Origin: Caulobacter sp. 602-2
GTDB taxonomy: Bacteria; Pseudomonadota; Alphaproteobacteria; Caulobacterales; Caulobacteraceae
Direction: 5' to 3'
Assembly: GCF_011043625.1 (NCBI RefSeq)
Contig: NZ_JAAKGT010000013.1
Coordinates: 45,256 to 109,255, forward strand
DNA length: 64,000 nucleotides
Positions 7,866 to 16,007 of the stretch are shown in pieces. The stretch's first letter is position 1; the number at the start of each line of letters is the position of its first letter. Both the position numbers and the translations under genes were made by a program. The notes under the pieces were generated by a model. It worked only from the letters and a program-made list of their open reading frames with translations, was not told the origin of the DNA and ran no database searches.

Positions 7866-8894
7866 ATGAGCACGTCGTCCGCCGCCATCCTCGGCTGCGC
7901 CGGGACCGTCCTGTCGGCCGAGGAAGCCGCCTTCTTCCGCGACGTGCGGCCCTGGGGCTTCATCCTCTTCAAGCGCAACATCGACACGCCCGACCAGGTT
8001 CGCAAGCTGACCGCCGCGCTGCGCGATACGGTCGGCCGCCCCGACGCGCCGATCCTGATCGACCAGGAGGGCGGCCGCGTCGCCCGCCTGCAGCCGCCGC
8101 ACTGGAACAAGTATCCGCCGGGCCGCGCCTATGGCGAACTCGTCGCCAACGACCCGCTGGTCGCGCGCGAGATCACCCGCCTGGGCGCGCGCCTGATCGC
8201 CCACGACCTGACCTCGCTGGGGATCAACGTCGACTGCGTGCCGGTGCTGGACGTGCCCGATCCCAAGGGCCACGAGATCATCGGCGACCGCGCCTATGGC
8301 GACACGCCCGAGCAGGTGGCGACCTTGGGCCGCGCCGCCGCCGAGGGCCTTCTGGCCGGCGGCGTGCTGCCGATCATCAAGCACATCCCCGGCCACGGCC
8401 GCGCCATGAGCGACAGCCACCTGGAACTGCCGGTGGTGAAGGCCAAGCTGGCCGAGCTCGACGCGCGCGACTTCGCCCCGTTCCGGGTGCTGTCGGACAT
8501 GCCGATGGCGATGACCGCCCACGTTGTCTACACGGCCATCGATCGCCGCCGTCCGGCGACCACCTCCAAGAAGGCCATCAAGCAGATCATCCGCGGCTCG
8601 CTGGGCTTTGACGGCCTGCTGATGAGCGACGACCTGTCGATGAAGGCGCTGTCGGGCGACTTCAAGCAGCGCGCCAAGGACAGCCTGTCGGCCGGCTGCG
8701 ACGTCGTCCTGCACTGCAACGGCGACATGGACGAGATGAAGGCCGTGATGGCCGGCGTCGGCAAGCTGTCCAAGGAAGCCCGCCGCCGCGCCCAGGCGGT
8801 CATGGGGCGTCTGGTCAAGGTTCCCGAACCCTTCGATCCCGCCGAGGCCCGCGCCCGCTTCGACGCCGCCTTCGACGGCCGGTACGCCGGGTGA
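7866..8894 (+). CDS. nagZ: Beta-N-acetylhexosaminidase
   Basis: A 342-residue glycoside hydrolase family 3 enzyme that releases N-acetylglucosamine from muropeptides in the cytoplasm during cell-wall recycling. Family landmarks: WGFILFKRNIDTPDQV, LIDQEGGRVARL, the IIKHIPGHGRAMSDSHLELP loop with the His that NagZ uses as acid/base, and the nucleophile Asp in GLLMSDDLSMKAL. Length is normal (about 340). The stop overlaps the GTG start of scpA by four bases (GTGA), so nagZ and scpA are translationally coupled. Confidence 0.93.
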   Translation: MSTSSAAILGCAGTVLSAEEAAFFRDVRPWGFILFKRNIDTPDQVRKLTAALRDTVGRPDAPILIDQEGGRVARLQPPHWNKYPPGRAYGELVANDPLVAREITRLGARLIAHDLTSLGINVDCVPVLDVPDPKGHEIIGDRAYGDTPEQVATLGRAAAEGLLAGGVLPIIKHIPGHGRAMSDSHLELPVVKAKLAELDARDFAPFRVLSDMPMAMTAHVVYTAIDRRRPATTSKKAIKQIIRGSLGFDGLLMSDDLSMKALSGDFKQRAKDSLSAGCDVVLHCNGDMDEMKAVMAGVGKLSKEARRRAQAVMGRLVKVPEPFDPAEARARFDAAFDGRYAG

Positions 8895-9715
8895 GCACGG
8901 GCTTTCAGCCCACATTCGACTTCGCGGCCGCCCGGGAGGCGGCCGAAGACGGCGCGGCCCTGGTCATCGACATCGATGGCTACGAAGGGCCGCTGCACGT
9001 TCTGCTGGCCCTGGCGCGAAACCAGAAGGTCGACCTGCTGCAGCTGTCGATCACCCGCCTGGCCGAGCAGTACCTAGCCTTCGTGCAGCAGGCCCGCCGG
9101 GTGCGCTTCTCGCTGGCCGCCGACTACCTGGTGATGGCCGCCTGGCTGGCCTACCTGAAATCGCGCCTGCTGCTGCCCAAGCCCGAGCGCCCCAAGGCCG
9201 AGGAGCCGCCGGCCGAGGAGATGGCCGCCCAACTGGCCTTTCGCCTGGCCAAGCTGGACGCCATGCGCCGTTCGGTCGAAGCGCTGAAGGAGCGGCCCCA
9301 GCTCAAGCGCGAGGTCTTCATGCGCGGCGATCCGGACGCGGTGAAGATCGTCTCCTCGACCCGCTTCGAGGGCGATCTCTACGCGCTGATGAGCGCCTAT
9401 ATCAGCCAGCGAAAGCGCGAGCACGGTCGCCACTACGCCCCGCGTCCGCCCCAGGCCTATCCGCTGGAAGACGCCCGCGACCGCCTGCGCACCTTCCTGC
9501 CGAGGATGGAGGAGTGGACCGCCCTGTCCGGCGTCGCCCCCGTCGAACGCTGGGAGGAAGACCCCGAAGGCCCAACGCCCGCCAGCTACCTGGCCTCGAC
9601 CCTGTCGGCCAGCCTGGAGCTGGCCAAGGAGGGCGCGCTGACCGTCCGCCAGATGGGCGCGTTCGAGGAGATCTACCTGCGCACCCGGACCGATGGCGGG
9701 GAGGGGCTGTTGTGA
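8891..9715 (+). CDS. scpA: Segregation and condensation protein A
   Basis: A 274-residue kleisin that bridges SMC heads with ScpB for chromosome compaction and segregation. The N-terminal GYEGPLHVLLALARNQKVDL and the YLVMAAWLAYLKSRLLLPKPE segment are family hallmarks. The C-terminal winged-helix region (TVRQMGAFEEIYLR) would contact the SMC head. It uses a GTG start that overlaps the nagZ stop. It is separated from its partner scpB by an inverted-repeat element (9730-9866), unusual for a pair that is often directly adjacent. Confidence 0.93.
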   Translation: MSTGFQPTFDFAAAREAAEDGAALVIDIDGYEGPLHVLLALARNQKVDLLQLSITRLAEQYLAFVQQARRVRFSLAADYLVMAAWLAYLKSRLLLPKPERPKAEEPPAEEMAAQLAFRLAKLDAMRRSVEALKERPQLKREVFMRGDPDAVKIVSSTRFEGDLYALMSAYISQRKREHGRHYAPRPPQAYPLEDARDRLRTFLPRMEEWTALSGVAPVERWEEDPEGPTPASYLASTLSASLELAKEGALTVRQMGAFEEIYLRTRTDGGEGLL

Positions 9716-9729
9716 TGTTGGCCGCTTCC

Positions 9730-9866
9730 AGGAACCTCCCCCCGTGGGGGAGGCGGCCGAAGGCCGGTGGGGGGGAGTTTTCAGCCTCTTCGGCGCCGGC
9801 GAATTTCCAAGCTACGTCCCCCCACCGATCGCTGCGCGATCGCCTCCCCCACGGGGGGAGGTTCCT
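9730..9866. repeat. Dispersed palindromic repeat, family A (between scpA and scpB)
   Basis: Outer arms of 26 bases (9730-9755 and 9841-9866) are perfect inverted copies. They start AGGAACCTCCCCCCGTGGGG and contain an inner CCCCCCGTGGGGG motif. The core contains GGCGGCCGAAGGCCGGTGGG on one side and CCCACCGATCGCTGCGCGATCG on the other. A related composite recurs at 22078-22435 and partial copies at 28838-28890 and 29518-29542. It fills almost the whole scpA-scpB gap and could fold into a long hairpin in the mRNA. Confidence 0.9.
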
Positions 9867-9887
9867 CGTCATCGGCCCGCACAGCGC

Positions 9888-10553
9888 ATGACCCTCGACC
9901 CCATCTTCACCGAACGCTGCATCGAGGCCCTGTTGTTCGCGGCGGCCGAGCCGCTGAGCGTCCAGGATCTGGCCAAGCGCCTGCCCGACGGCGCCGACAT
10001 CCGCCAGGGGATCGCCGACCTGCGGCTGACCTGGGGCGGGCGGGGGATCGAGCTCGTCGAGGTGGCCGGCCGCTGGCGTTTCCAGACCGCCGCCGACCTT
10101 GCCTTCCTGATGACCGAGGAGCGCGAGGAGCCGCGGCGCCTGTCCAAGGCCGCCCAGGAAACCCTGGCCATCGTCGCCTACCACCAGCCCGTGACCCGAG
10201 CCGAGATCGAGGCCGTGCGTGGCGTGCAGGCCAGCCGCGGCACGCTGGACGTGCTGCTGGAGCTGGGCCTGATCCGCATGCGGGGGCGGCGCCGCACGCC
10301 GGGCCGGCCTGTGACCTTCGGCACCACCGACGCCTTCCTCGAGCACTACGGCCTGGCGAATCTGGGTGACCTGCCGGGCGTGGCCGAGATGAAGGCCGCG
10401 GGCCTGCTCGACCTCAACCTGCCGCCGGGCTTCACCGTTCCCGATCCGCTGGGGCTGCGCGACGACGAGGGCGAGGATCCGCTCGACGAGGGCGAGACCC
10501 CGGAATTCGCACAGGATTTCCTCGGCGAACTGGAGGGAAGCGACAAGGCCTAG
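9888..10553 (+). CDS. scpB: Segregation and condensation protein B
   Basis: A 221-residue partner of ScpA in the SMC complex. ScpB features: ERCIEALLFAAAEPLSVQDL at the start, two winged helices, the SKAAQETLAIVAYHQPVTRAEIEAVRGV signature (about 85-112) and a GRRRTPGRPVTFGTT loop. The start is the ATG at 9888, giving the family N-terminus. An upstream extension in the same frame to 9693 is translated repeat and is not real. The C-terminal 40 residues are acidic. Lies 134 bases before tatA. Confidence 0.92.
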   Translation: MTLDPIFTERCIEALLFAAAEPLSVQDLAKRLPDGADIRQGIADLRLTWGGRGIELVEVAGRWRFQTAADLAFLMTEEREEPRRLSKAAQETLAIVAYHQPVTRAEIEAVRGVQASRGTLDVLLELGLIRMRGRRRTPGRPVTFGTTDAFLEHYGLANLGDLPGVAEMKAAGLLDLNLPPGFTVPDPLGLRDDEGEDPLDEGETPEFAQDFLGELEGSDKA

Positions 10554-10689
10554 CCTGTCTTGGCCGGGGCGCAATCGCCGCATTCCGTTCCGCTTGGCTC
10601 CACGCCACGCGGACGCCTATATTATCTGAGACATTGTAACGACACGCCGCAGCGGCTAAAGCGCCGCTGTCGCAAGGAGCACCGCCGTT

Positions 10690-10914
10690 ATGGGTAGCAT
10701 GAGCTGGATTCACTGGGTGATCGTGATCGCGGTCGTCGCCCTGCTTTTCGGCGGTCGCGGCAAGCTGTCCGGGATCATGGGTGACGCCGCCAAGGGCATC
10801 AAGGCGTTCAAGGACGGCCTGAAGGACGACAGCAGCCAGGAAGTGGCCGACAACAAGTCGACCGGCGCCCTGCCGCGCACCGAGGCCGAGAAGGAAGACC
10901 TGCGCAAGTCGTAA
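10690..10914 (+). CDS. tatA: Sec-independent (Tat) translocase subunit TatA
   Basis: A 74-residue protein with an N-terminal membrane helix (SMSWIHWVIVIAVVALLFGG), the hinge FGGRGKLSGIMGDAAKGIKAFKDG and a charged C-terminal tail, exactly the TatA plan. TatA oligomers form the pore through which folded proteins cross the inner membrane. The ribosome site AAGGAG lies 10-14 bases before the ATG. First gene of the tatABC cluster. Confidence 0.93.
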   Translation: MGSMSWIHWVIVIAVVALLFGGRGKLSGIMGDAAKGIKAFKDGLKDDSSQEVADNKSTGALPRTEAEKEDLRKS

Positions 10915-11016
10915 GGTCAGTCTAGCCGCGCCTTCCGAAACGAGGGCGCGGCCGCGTTTTTCATACTGCGCGGCCCAGGCCCTCCGCGGAGAGCCGGGCC
11001 GGTCTGAGGCGGTTGC

Positions 11017-11589
11017 ATGCTTCCTGATATCGGCGGCGCAGAACTCCTGGTCATCGCCGCGGTCGCCCTGATCGTGGTCGGCCCCAAGGATCTGCCTGTT
11101 CTTCTGCGCAAGCTGGGCCAGTTCGTCGGCAAGATCCGCGGCATGGCCAATGAGTTCCGCGCCAGCTTCGACGAGATGGCCCGCCAGTCGGAGCTCGACG
11201 AGCTTCGCCGCGAGGTCGAGGCCATGCGCGCCGGCCAGTACGCCAATCCGGTGCAGAGCGCTGTCGACGAGGCCAAGGACGCCGGCGTCGACCAGGTGTT
11301 CGCCGACATCGACGCCAGCCTGAACAGCGGTTCGGTGCAGGCCCATCCTTACGCCGCCCACAATCCCGAGCCGGTCGCCGAGCCGCAGGCCGATGCGGCC
11401 GCGACGCTGGAGCCGCCGGCCAAGCCGGCCCGCAAGCGCGCGCCCAAGGCCGTCGCCGAGCCGACCGTCGAGATCGTCGCCAAGAAGCCGCGCGCCAAGG
11501 CCGCCTCCAAGGATGTCGGCGTCGCCGCCAAGCCTGCCCGCAAGCGCGCCGCCAAGGCCGCCGCCTCCAGCTCGGACATCGTTTCGTGA
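11017..11589 (+). CDS. tatB: Sec-independent (Tat) translocase subunit TatB
   Basis: A 190-residue protein with the TatB N-terminus (MLPDIGGAELLVIAAVALIVVGPKDLP), an amphipathic helix (KLGQFVGKIRGMANEFRASFDEMARQ) and a long Lys/Ala/Pro-rich tail resembling histone H1-like sequence. TatB with TatC forms the receptor for twin-arginine signal peptides. The stop overlaps the tatC GTG start by four bases, indicating coupled translation. The Glu/Pro turn (GPKDLP) is conserved. Confidence 0.92.
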   Translation: MLPDIGGAELLVIAAVALIVVGPKDLPVLLRKLGQFVGKIRGMANEFRASFDEMARQSELDELRREVEAMRAGQYANPVQSAVDEAKDAGVDQVFADIDASLNSGSVQAHPYAAHNPEPVAEPQADAAATLEPPAKPARKRAPKAVAEPTVEIVAKKPRAKAASKDVGVAAKPARKRAAKAAASSSDIVS

Positions 11590-12485
11590 CCAATTCGATC
11601 GGACATGATCCCGAAGACGAGATCGAGGCCTCGCGCGCCCCGCTGCTCGAGCACCTGACCGAACTGCGCTCGCGGCTGATCGTCTGCGTCGTGGCGCTGT
11701 TCGTCGGCTTCGGCGTCTGCTTCGCGTTCTCGACCCAGCTCTTCCTGTTCCTGATCCACCCGTTCGAGGTGGCCGCCGGCATGGTCGCGGCCAGCAAGAA
11801 CGGCGCGCACCACAACCCCTTCGACCTGATCATGGTGCTGGTTGGCCTCAAGGACGCGCCGGTCGACGTGGCGCACCAGAAGTTCGTGTTCACCGCGCTG
11901 CTGGAGCAGTTCTTCACCAAGCTGAAGCTGTCGGCGTTCGGCGCCGTGGTCGTCACCTTCCCGGTGCTGGCCTGGCAGCTCTATCGTTTCGTCGCGCCGG
12001 GTCTCTACAAGAACGAGCGCAAGGCCTTCCTGCCGTTCCTGGTCGCCTCGCCGGTGCTGTTCCTGATGGGCGCGGCGCTGGTCTACTACGTGATGCTGCC
12101 GTTCATCGTCTGGTTCTCGATGAACCAGCAGATCTTCGGCGCGGGCATCTCGGTCGAGCTGCTGCCCAAGGTTTCGGACTACCTGACCCTGGTGACGTCG
12201 CTGCTGCTGGCCTTCGGCCTGTGCTTCCAACTGCCGGTGGTCGTGTCGCTTCTGGGCATGGCGGGCATCATCGACTCCAAGATGCTGCGCGCGGGCCGTC
12301 GCTACGCCATCGTCGGCGTGTTCATCGCCGCCGCCATCCTGACCCCGCCCGATCCCATCAGCCAGCTGACCCTGGCGATCCCCATGTGCCTGCTCTACGA
12401 GATCGGCATCTGGTGCGTCTGGATCATCGAGCGCGGCCGCGCCAAGCGCGAGGCCGAGGAGAGCACGGACGTCGTGGCGGTCTAG
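11586..12485 (+). CDS. tatC: Sec-independent (Tat) translocase subunit TatC
   Basis: A 299-residue polytopic membrane protein with six predicted membrane helices. Family motifs: PLLEHLTELRSRLI at the N-terminus, FPVLAWQLYRFVAPGLYKNERK with the conserved Glu, and the late DPISQLTLAIPMCLLYEIGI segment. The loop after the first helix is long (a stretch with KNGAHHNPFDLIMVLVG), more extended than in E. coli TatC. GTG start overlapping tatB. TatC is the core receptor of the Tat export machine. Confidence 0.93.
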   Translation: MTNSIGHDPEDEIEASRAPLLEHLTELRSRLIVCVVALFVGFGVCFAFSTQLFLFLIHPFEVAAGMVAASKNGAHHNPFDLIMVLVGLKDAPVDVAHQKFVFTALLEQFFTKLKLSAFGAVVVTFPVLAWQLYRFVAPGLYKNERKAFLPFLVASPVLFLMGAALVYYVMLPFIVWFSMNQQIFGAGISVELLPKVSDYLTLVTSLLLAFGLCFQLPVVVSLLGMAGIIDSKMLRAGRRYAIVGVFIAAAILTPPDPISQLTLAIPMCLLYEIGIWCVWIIERGRAKREAEESTDVVAV

Positions 12486-12493
12486 GCTGTCGT

Positions 12494-12519
12494 TTGACAA
12501 TCCAGACCGTCGGTCCCAG
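12494..12519 (+). promoter_or_regulatory. Candidate promoter of parDE
   Basis: A perfect TTGACA (12494-12499) lies 30 bases before the parD ATG in the 43-base gap after tatC, so the toxin-antitoxin pair may be transcribed on its own. The -10 region is not well conserved. ParD-ParE complexes usually repress their own promoter, but I see no clear palindrome. Confidence 0.35.
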
Positions 12520-12528
12520 GCTGACGTC

Positions 12529-12777
12529 ATGGCGACGATGAACGTCTCTTTGTCGAAAGCGGACAAGGATTGGGTCGAGGAGCAGGCCCGAACCGATCGC
12601 TACGACACGCCCGCAGACTATGTGCGGGACCTGATCGAGCGTGATCGGGCGCGCCACGCCAAGATCCAGGCCATGCAGGTGCTGGTTGACGAGGCCTTGG
12701 CGTCCGGCGACAGCGAGCATGGCATGTCCGAGATCCTCGATATCGCCCGGGCGCGGGCCTGCGCACTTGGCCTATAG
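12529..12777 (+). CDS. parD: ParD-type antitoxin
   Basis: An 82-residue ribbon-helix-helix antitoxin: MATMNVSLSKADKDWVEEQA is the beta strand and first helix, and RYDTPADYVRDLIERDRAR the second helix, as in ParD/CopG-like proteins. The C-terminal part, rich in Ala and acidic residues, would wrap the toxin. It sits alone between tatC and serS, and its last 11 bases overlap the toxin frame, the normal antitoxin-first order. Caulobacter genomes carry several ParDE pairs; which one this corresponds to cannot be told here. Confidence 0.85.
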   Translation: MATMNVSLSKADKDWVEEQARTDRYDTPADYVRDLIERDRARHAKIQAMQVLVDEALASGDSEHGMSEILDIARARACALGL

Positions 12778-13060
12778 GCTCAGCCGCCGAGCCAGGGACG
12801 ATCTCGTCGATATCTATATCGAAGGCGTACGCGCTTTGGGCCGGCAGCAGGCCGAGCGCTATCACGCGGGCCTTGAAGAGGTCTTCGGCTTCCTGGAAGC
12901 CTTTCCTCGGGCCGCTCCCGAACGCTCCGACATTACGCCTCCGGTTCGCGTCCATTCCTACAAGGCGCACATCATCGTCTACATGCTGGACGGTCACGAC
13001 GTGCGTGTGCTGCGTGTTCGGCATGCTCACGAGGATTGGAGTGTCGATCCCGTCGGCTGA
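12767..13060 (+). CDS. parE: ParE/RelE-superfamily toxin
   Basis: About 97 residues beginning at TTG 12767 (LAYRLSRRARDDLVDIYIEG), which gives the family N-terminus. An in-frame ATG at 12719 would add 16 unrelated residues. ParE features: the SRRARDDLVDIY helix, AERYHAGLEEVFGFLEAFP, the strand HSYKAHIIVYMLDGHDVRVLRVRH and a final HAHEDW, matching the RVLHxxxD end of ParE toxins. ParE proteins poison DNA gyrase; that activity is inferred from family only. Overlap with parD supports coupled translation. Confidence 0.85.
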   Translation: MAYRLSRRARDDLVDIYIEGVRALGRQQAERYHAGLEEVFGFLEAFPRAAPERSDITPPVRVHSYKAHIIVYMLDGHDVRVLRVRHAHEDWSVDPVG

Positions 13061-13143
13061 ACGCCGCGCGAAAAGGTTGGCGCCCTTGCCGACGCGCCTT
13101 AGAGAAGGGCGTTTCTTAACGACTTCCTGCCGAGCTCATTCCG

Positions 13144-14439
13144 ATGCACGACATCAAGGCCATCCGCGAAAATACCGAAGCCTATGAAGCCGCCTGGTCG
13201 GCCAAGGGGCGGTCGGGCGCGGCGTCGGAAGCCGTCAAGCTCGACGCCCAGCTGCGCGCGGCCCAGACCGCCCTGCAGGAAGCCCAGGCCAAGCGCAACG
13301 AGAGCTCCAAGCTGATCGGCATGGCCAAGGCCAAGAAGGACGAGGCCGAAGCCGCCCGCCTGATGGCCGAGGTCGAGGCGCTCAAGGGCCGCATGGCCGA
13401 GGCCTCGGAAGAAGAGCATCTCGTCGGCGCCAAGCTGAAGGACCTGCTGGCGTCCTTGCCCAACATTCCCGCCGCCGAAGTGCCCGAAGGCGAGGACGAG
13501 GCGGGCAATGTCGAGCAGCGCCGCTGGGGCGACGCCGCCAAGCTGCCGGCCGGCCGCCTGAACGCTCCCAAGGATCACGTCGACCTGGGCGCGGCCCTGG
13601 GCGGCATGGATTTCGAGGCCGCCGCCCGCATGAGCGGCGCGCGCTTCGTGGTGCTCAAGAAGGAGATCGCCCGGCTCGAACGCGCGCTCGGCCAGTTCAT
13701 GCTCGACCTGCAGACGGTCGAGCACGGCTACACCGAGGTCAGCCCGCCGGTGCTGGTCAAGGACGACGCTCTGTTCGGCACGGGCCAACTGCCCAAGTTC
13801 GCCGAGGATCTGTTCCGCACCACGGGCGACCACTGGCTGATCCCCACCGCCGAGGTCTCCCTGACCAACCTCGTGCGCGAGCAGATCACCGGCGAGGAAG
13901 AGCTGCCGCTGCGCCTCACGGCCCTGACCTACTGCTTCCGTTCGGAGGCCGGCGCCTCGGGCCGCGACACCCGCGGCATGATCCGCCAGCACCAGTTCCA
14001 GAAGGTCGAGCTGGTCTCGGTCACGACGCCCGACCAGTCTGAAGCCGAGCACGAGCGCATGGTCGAGTGCGCCGAGGCCGTGCTGAAGAAGCTGGAGCTG
14101 CCGTTCCGCACCATGCTGCTGTGCAAGGGCGACATGGGCTTCGGCGCCCGCAAGACCTACGACCTGGAAGTCTGGCTGCCCAGCCAGGCGACCTATCGCG
14201 AGATCAGCTCGTGCTCCAACTGCGGCGACTTCCAGGCCCGCCGCATGGACGCCCGCTACAAGAAGGCCGGCGAGAAGGGCACGCACTACGTCCACACCCT
14301 GAACGGCTCGGGCCTGGCCGTCGGCCGCACCCTGGTGGCCGTGCTCGAGAACTACCAGGACGAAGCCGGCCGCATCGCCATCCCGGCCGTGCTGCAGCCC
14401 TACATGGGCGGCCTGACCCACATCGGGGGCGCTGCGTGA
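13144..14439 (+). CDS. serS: Seryl-tRNA synthetase
   Basis: A 431-residue class II aminoacyl-tRNA synthetase charging tRNA-Ser. The N-terminal MHDIKAIRENTEAYEAAW and the Ala/Lys/Glu-rich coiled coil (about residues 30-100) form the tRNA-binding arm. Motif 2 appears in LTYCFRSEAGASGRDTRGM followed by HQFQKVEL, and motif 3 region in YREISSCSNCGDFQARRM and GSGLAVGRTLVAVLEN. Length is typical. The stop overlaps the surE GTG start by four bases. Confidence 0.95.
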   Translation: MHDIKAIRENTEAYEAAWSAKGRSGAASEAVKLDAQLRAAQTALQEAQAKRNESSKLIGMAKAKKDEAEAARLMAEVEALKGRMAEASEEEHLVGAKLKDLLASLPNIPAAEVPEGEDEAGNVEQRRWGDAAKLPAGRLNAPKDHVDLGAALGGMDFEAAARMSGARFVVLKKEIARLERALGQFMLDLQTVEHGYTEVSPPVLVKDDALFGTGQLPKFAEDLFRTTGDHWLIPTAEVSLTNLVREQITGEEELPLRLTALTYCFRSEAGASGRDTRGMIRQHQFQKVELVSVTTPDQSEAEHERMVECAEAVLKKLELPFRTMLLCKGDMGFGARKTYDLEVWLPSQATYREISSCSNCGDFQARRMDARYKKAGEKGTHYVHTLNGSGLAVGRTLVAVLENYQDEAGRIAIPAVLQPYMGGLTHIGGAA

Positions 14440-15242
14440 GGATCCTCCTCACCAACGACGATGGCATTCACGCTCCGGGGCTTGCGTCCCTGGAGCGCAT
14501 CGCCGCGGCCCTGTCGGACGACGTCTGGGTCGTCGCGCCGGAATACGAGCAGTCGGGCGCCAGCCGCGCCCTGACCCTGGCCGACCCGCTGCGCGTGAGG
14601 AAGATCAGCGAGCGTCGGTTCGCCGTCGAAGGCACCCCTACCGACTGCGTGGCGCTGGCGTTCCAGGAACTGGTGCAGGGCGCGCGGCCCGACCTGGTCC
14701 TGTCGGGCGTCAACCGCGGCCAGAACCTGGCCGAGGACGTCACCCTGTCGGGCACCGTGGCCGGCGCCATCGAAGGCATGGTGCTGGGCGTTCCGTCCAT
14801 CGCCCTGTCGCAGGCCATGACCTATTTCGCCGACGAGGTCGTCGCCCACTGGGAAACGGCCGAGCATTTCGCGCCGGGCATCGTGCGCCGCCTTCTGGAA
14901 GTGGGCTGGCCGTCGGACGTGGTGATGAACGTCAACTTCCCGCCGATCCCGCCCGAGCGCGTCGATGCCGTGGAAGTGACCCGGCAAGGCTTCCGCGACT
15001 CGCACTTGCGGCGCATTGAAAAGCGGACCGACCTGCGCGGTCGCGACTACTACTGGACGGGCTTCACCGCCAAGCCGTCCAATCCGCCGGAGGGCACCGA
15101 TCTGAAGGCCGTTTACGAAGGGCGCATCTCGGTGACGCCCCTGCATATCGACCTGACGCACAACGCCACCGTCGCGGCCCTCAAGGGCGTGCTGGGCGGG
15201 GCGCCGCCCAAACTCGCCTCCAAGCCGGAGCCTGGCCTGTGA
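14436..15242 (+). CDS. surE: 5'/3'-nucleotidase SurE
   Basis: A 268-residue survival protein, a metal-dependent nucleoside monophosphatase. The GTG start (14436) gives the family N-terminus RILLTNDDGIHAPGL with the DD metal-binding pair. PEYEQSGASRALTL, EGTPTDCVALAF, DLVLSGVNRGQNLAEDVTLSGTVAGA are further SurE hallmarks. SurE and Pcm are neighbours in many proteobacteria, as here: the surE stop and the pcm start share one base. Confidence 0.94.
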   Translation: MRILLTNDDGIHAPGLASLERIAAALSDDVWVVAPEYEQSGASRALTLADPLRVRKISERRFAVEGTPTDCVALAFQELVQGARPDLVLSGVNRGQNLAEDVTLSGTVAGAIEGMVLGVPSIALSQAMTYFADEVVAHWETAEHFAPGIVRRLLEVGWPSDVVMNVNFPPIPPERVDAVEVTRQGFRDSHLRRIEKRTDLRGRDYYWTGFTAKPSNPPEGTDLKAVYEGRISVTPLHIDLTHNATVAALKGVLGGAPPKLASKPEPGL

Positions 15243-15901
15243 TGGCGAGCGCCAAGCGCCCGGAAACGCCAGAAGCGCTGCTGAAGCGGCTGCTCGACGC
15301 CCTGCGCGCCCAGGGGGTGACCGATCCCGGCGTGCTGTCGGCGATCGAGAAGACCCCGCGCGACCTGTTCACGCCCGACCTCTTCAAGGAGCGGTCGTGG
15401 GAGGATTCGGCCCTGCCGATCGCCTGCGGCCAGACCATCAGCCAGCCGTTCATCGTCGGCCTGATGACCCAGGCCCTGACGGTCGAGCCGCGCTGTCGCG
15501 TGCTCGAGATCGGCACCGGCTCGGGCTACCAGACGGCGATCCTCAGCCGGGTGTCGCGCCTCGTCTATACGGTCGAGCGCTATCGCACCCTGATGAAGGA
15601 GGCCGAGGCGCGCTTTGCGACCCTGGGCCTGACCAACGTCATCACCAAGTTCGGCGACGGCTGGGAAGGCTGGCGCGAGCAGGCGCCTTTTGACCGTATT
15701 ATGGTCACGGCTGCGGCGCAGGAAGAGCCTAAGGGGCTCCTGGCCCAGCTCAAGCCCAACGGCGTGCTCGTCGCGCCCGTTGGACGTGGGCCGGTCCAGA
15801 GCCTCCGCCGCTATGCCGGCGACGGGAAGGGGGGCTTCACGGTCGAAGCCCTGTGCGACGTGCGTTTCGTCCCGATCCTGGAAGGCGTCGCCCGCGAGTA
15901 G
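15242..15901 (+). CDS. pcm: Protein-L-isoaspartate O-methyltransferase
   Basis: A 219-residue SAM-dependent methyltransferase that starts repair of isoaspartyl damage in aged proteins. The SAM-binding motif is VLEIGTGSGYQTAIL (about residues 85-99); upstream TPRDLFTPDLF and LPIACGQTISQPFIVGLMTQAL, with the Ser of QTISQP, are family signatures. The ATG at 15242 overlaps the surE stop (TGATG); a GTG three bases upstream is also possible. Downstream comes dipM after about 105 bases. Confidence 0.93.
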   Translation: MASAKRPETPEALLKRLLDALRAQGVTDPGVLSAIEKTPRDLFTPDLFKERSWEDSALPIACGQTISQPFIVGLMTQALTVEPRCRVLEIGTGSGYQTAILSRVSRLVYTVERYRTLMKEAEARFATLGLTNVITKFGDGWEGWREQAPFDRIMVTAAAQEEPKGLLAQLKPNGVLVAPVGRGPVQSLRRYAGDGKGGFTVEALCDVRFVPILEGVARE

Positions 15902-16007
15902 AGCGGGCCTGGCGTCCACAGGTTCGGTGACGTCGCGCGTGTTTGGTTAAGGTTTGATTCACCCTTGCGGCGGCGAGCTTGAAGGCTCCGCGAGGAAAGG
16001 AGAGGTC

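Noticed and set aside
9693..9887. Upstream extension of scpB
   Set aside because: It translates the palindromic repeat; the ATG at 9888 gives the family N-terminus.
15954..16007. Longer start for dipM (15954)
   Set aside because: It would place 18 extra residues before the lipoprotein signal peptide; the ATG at 16008 has a strong ribosome site and gives a proper signal.
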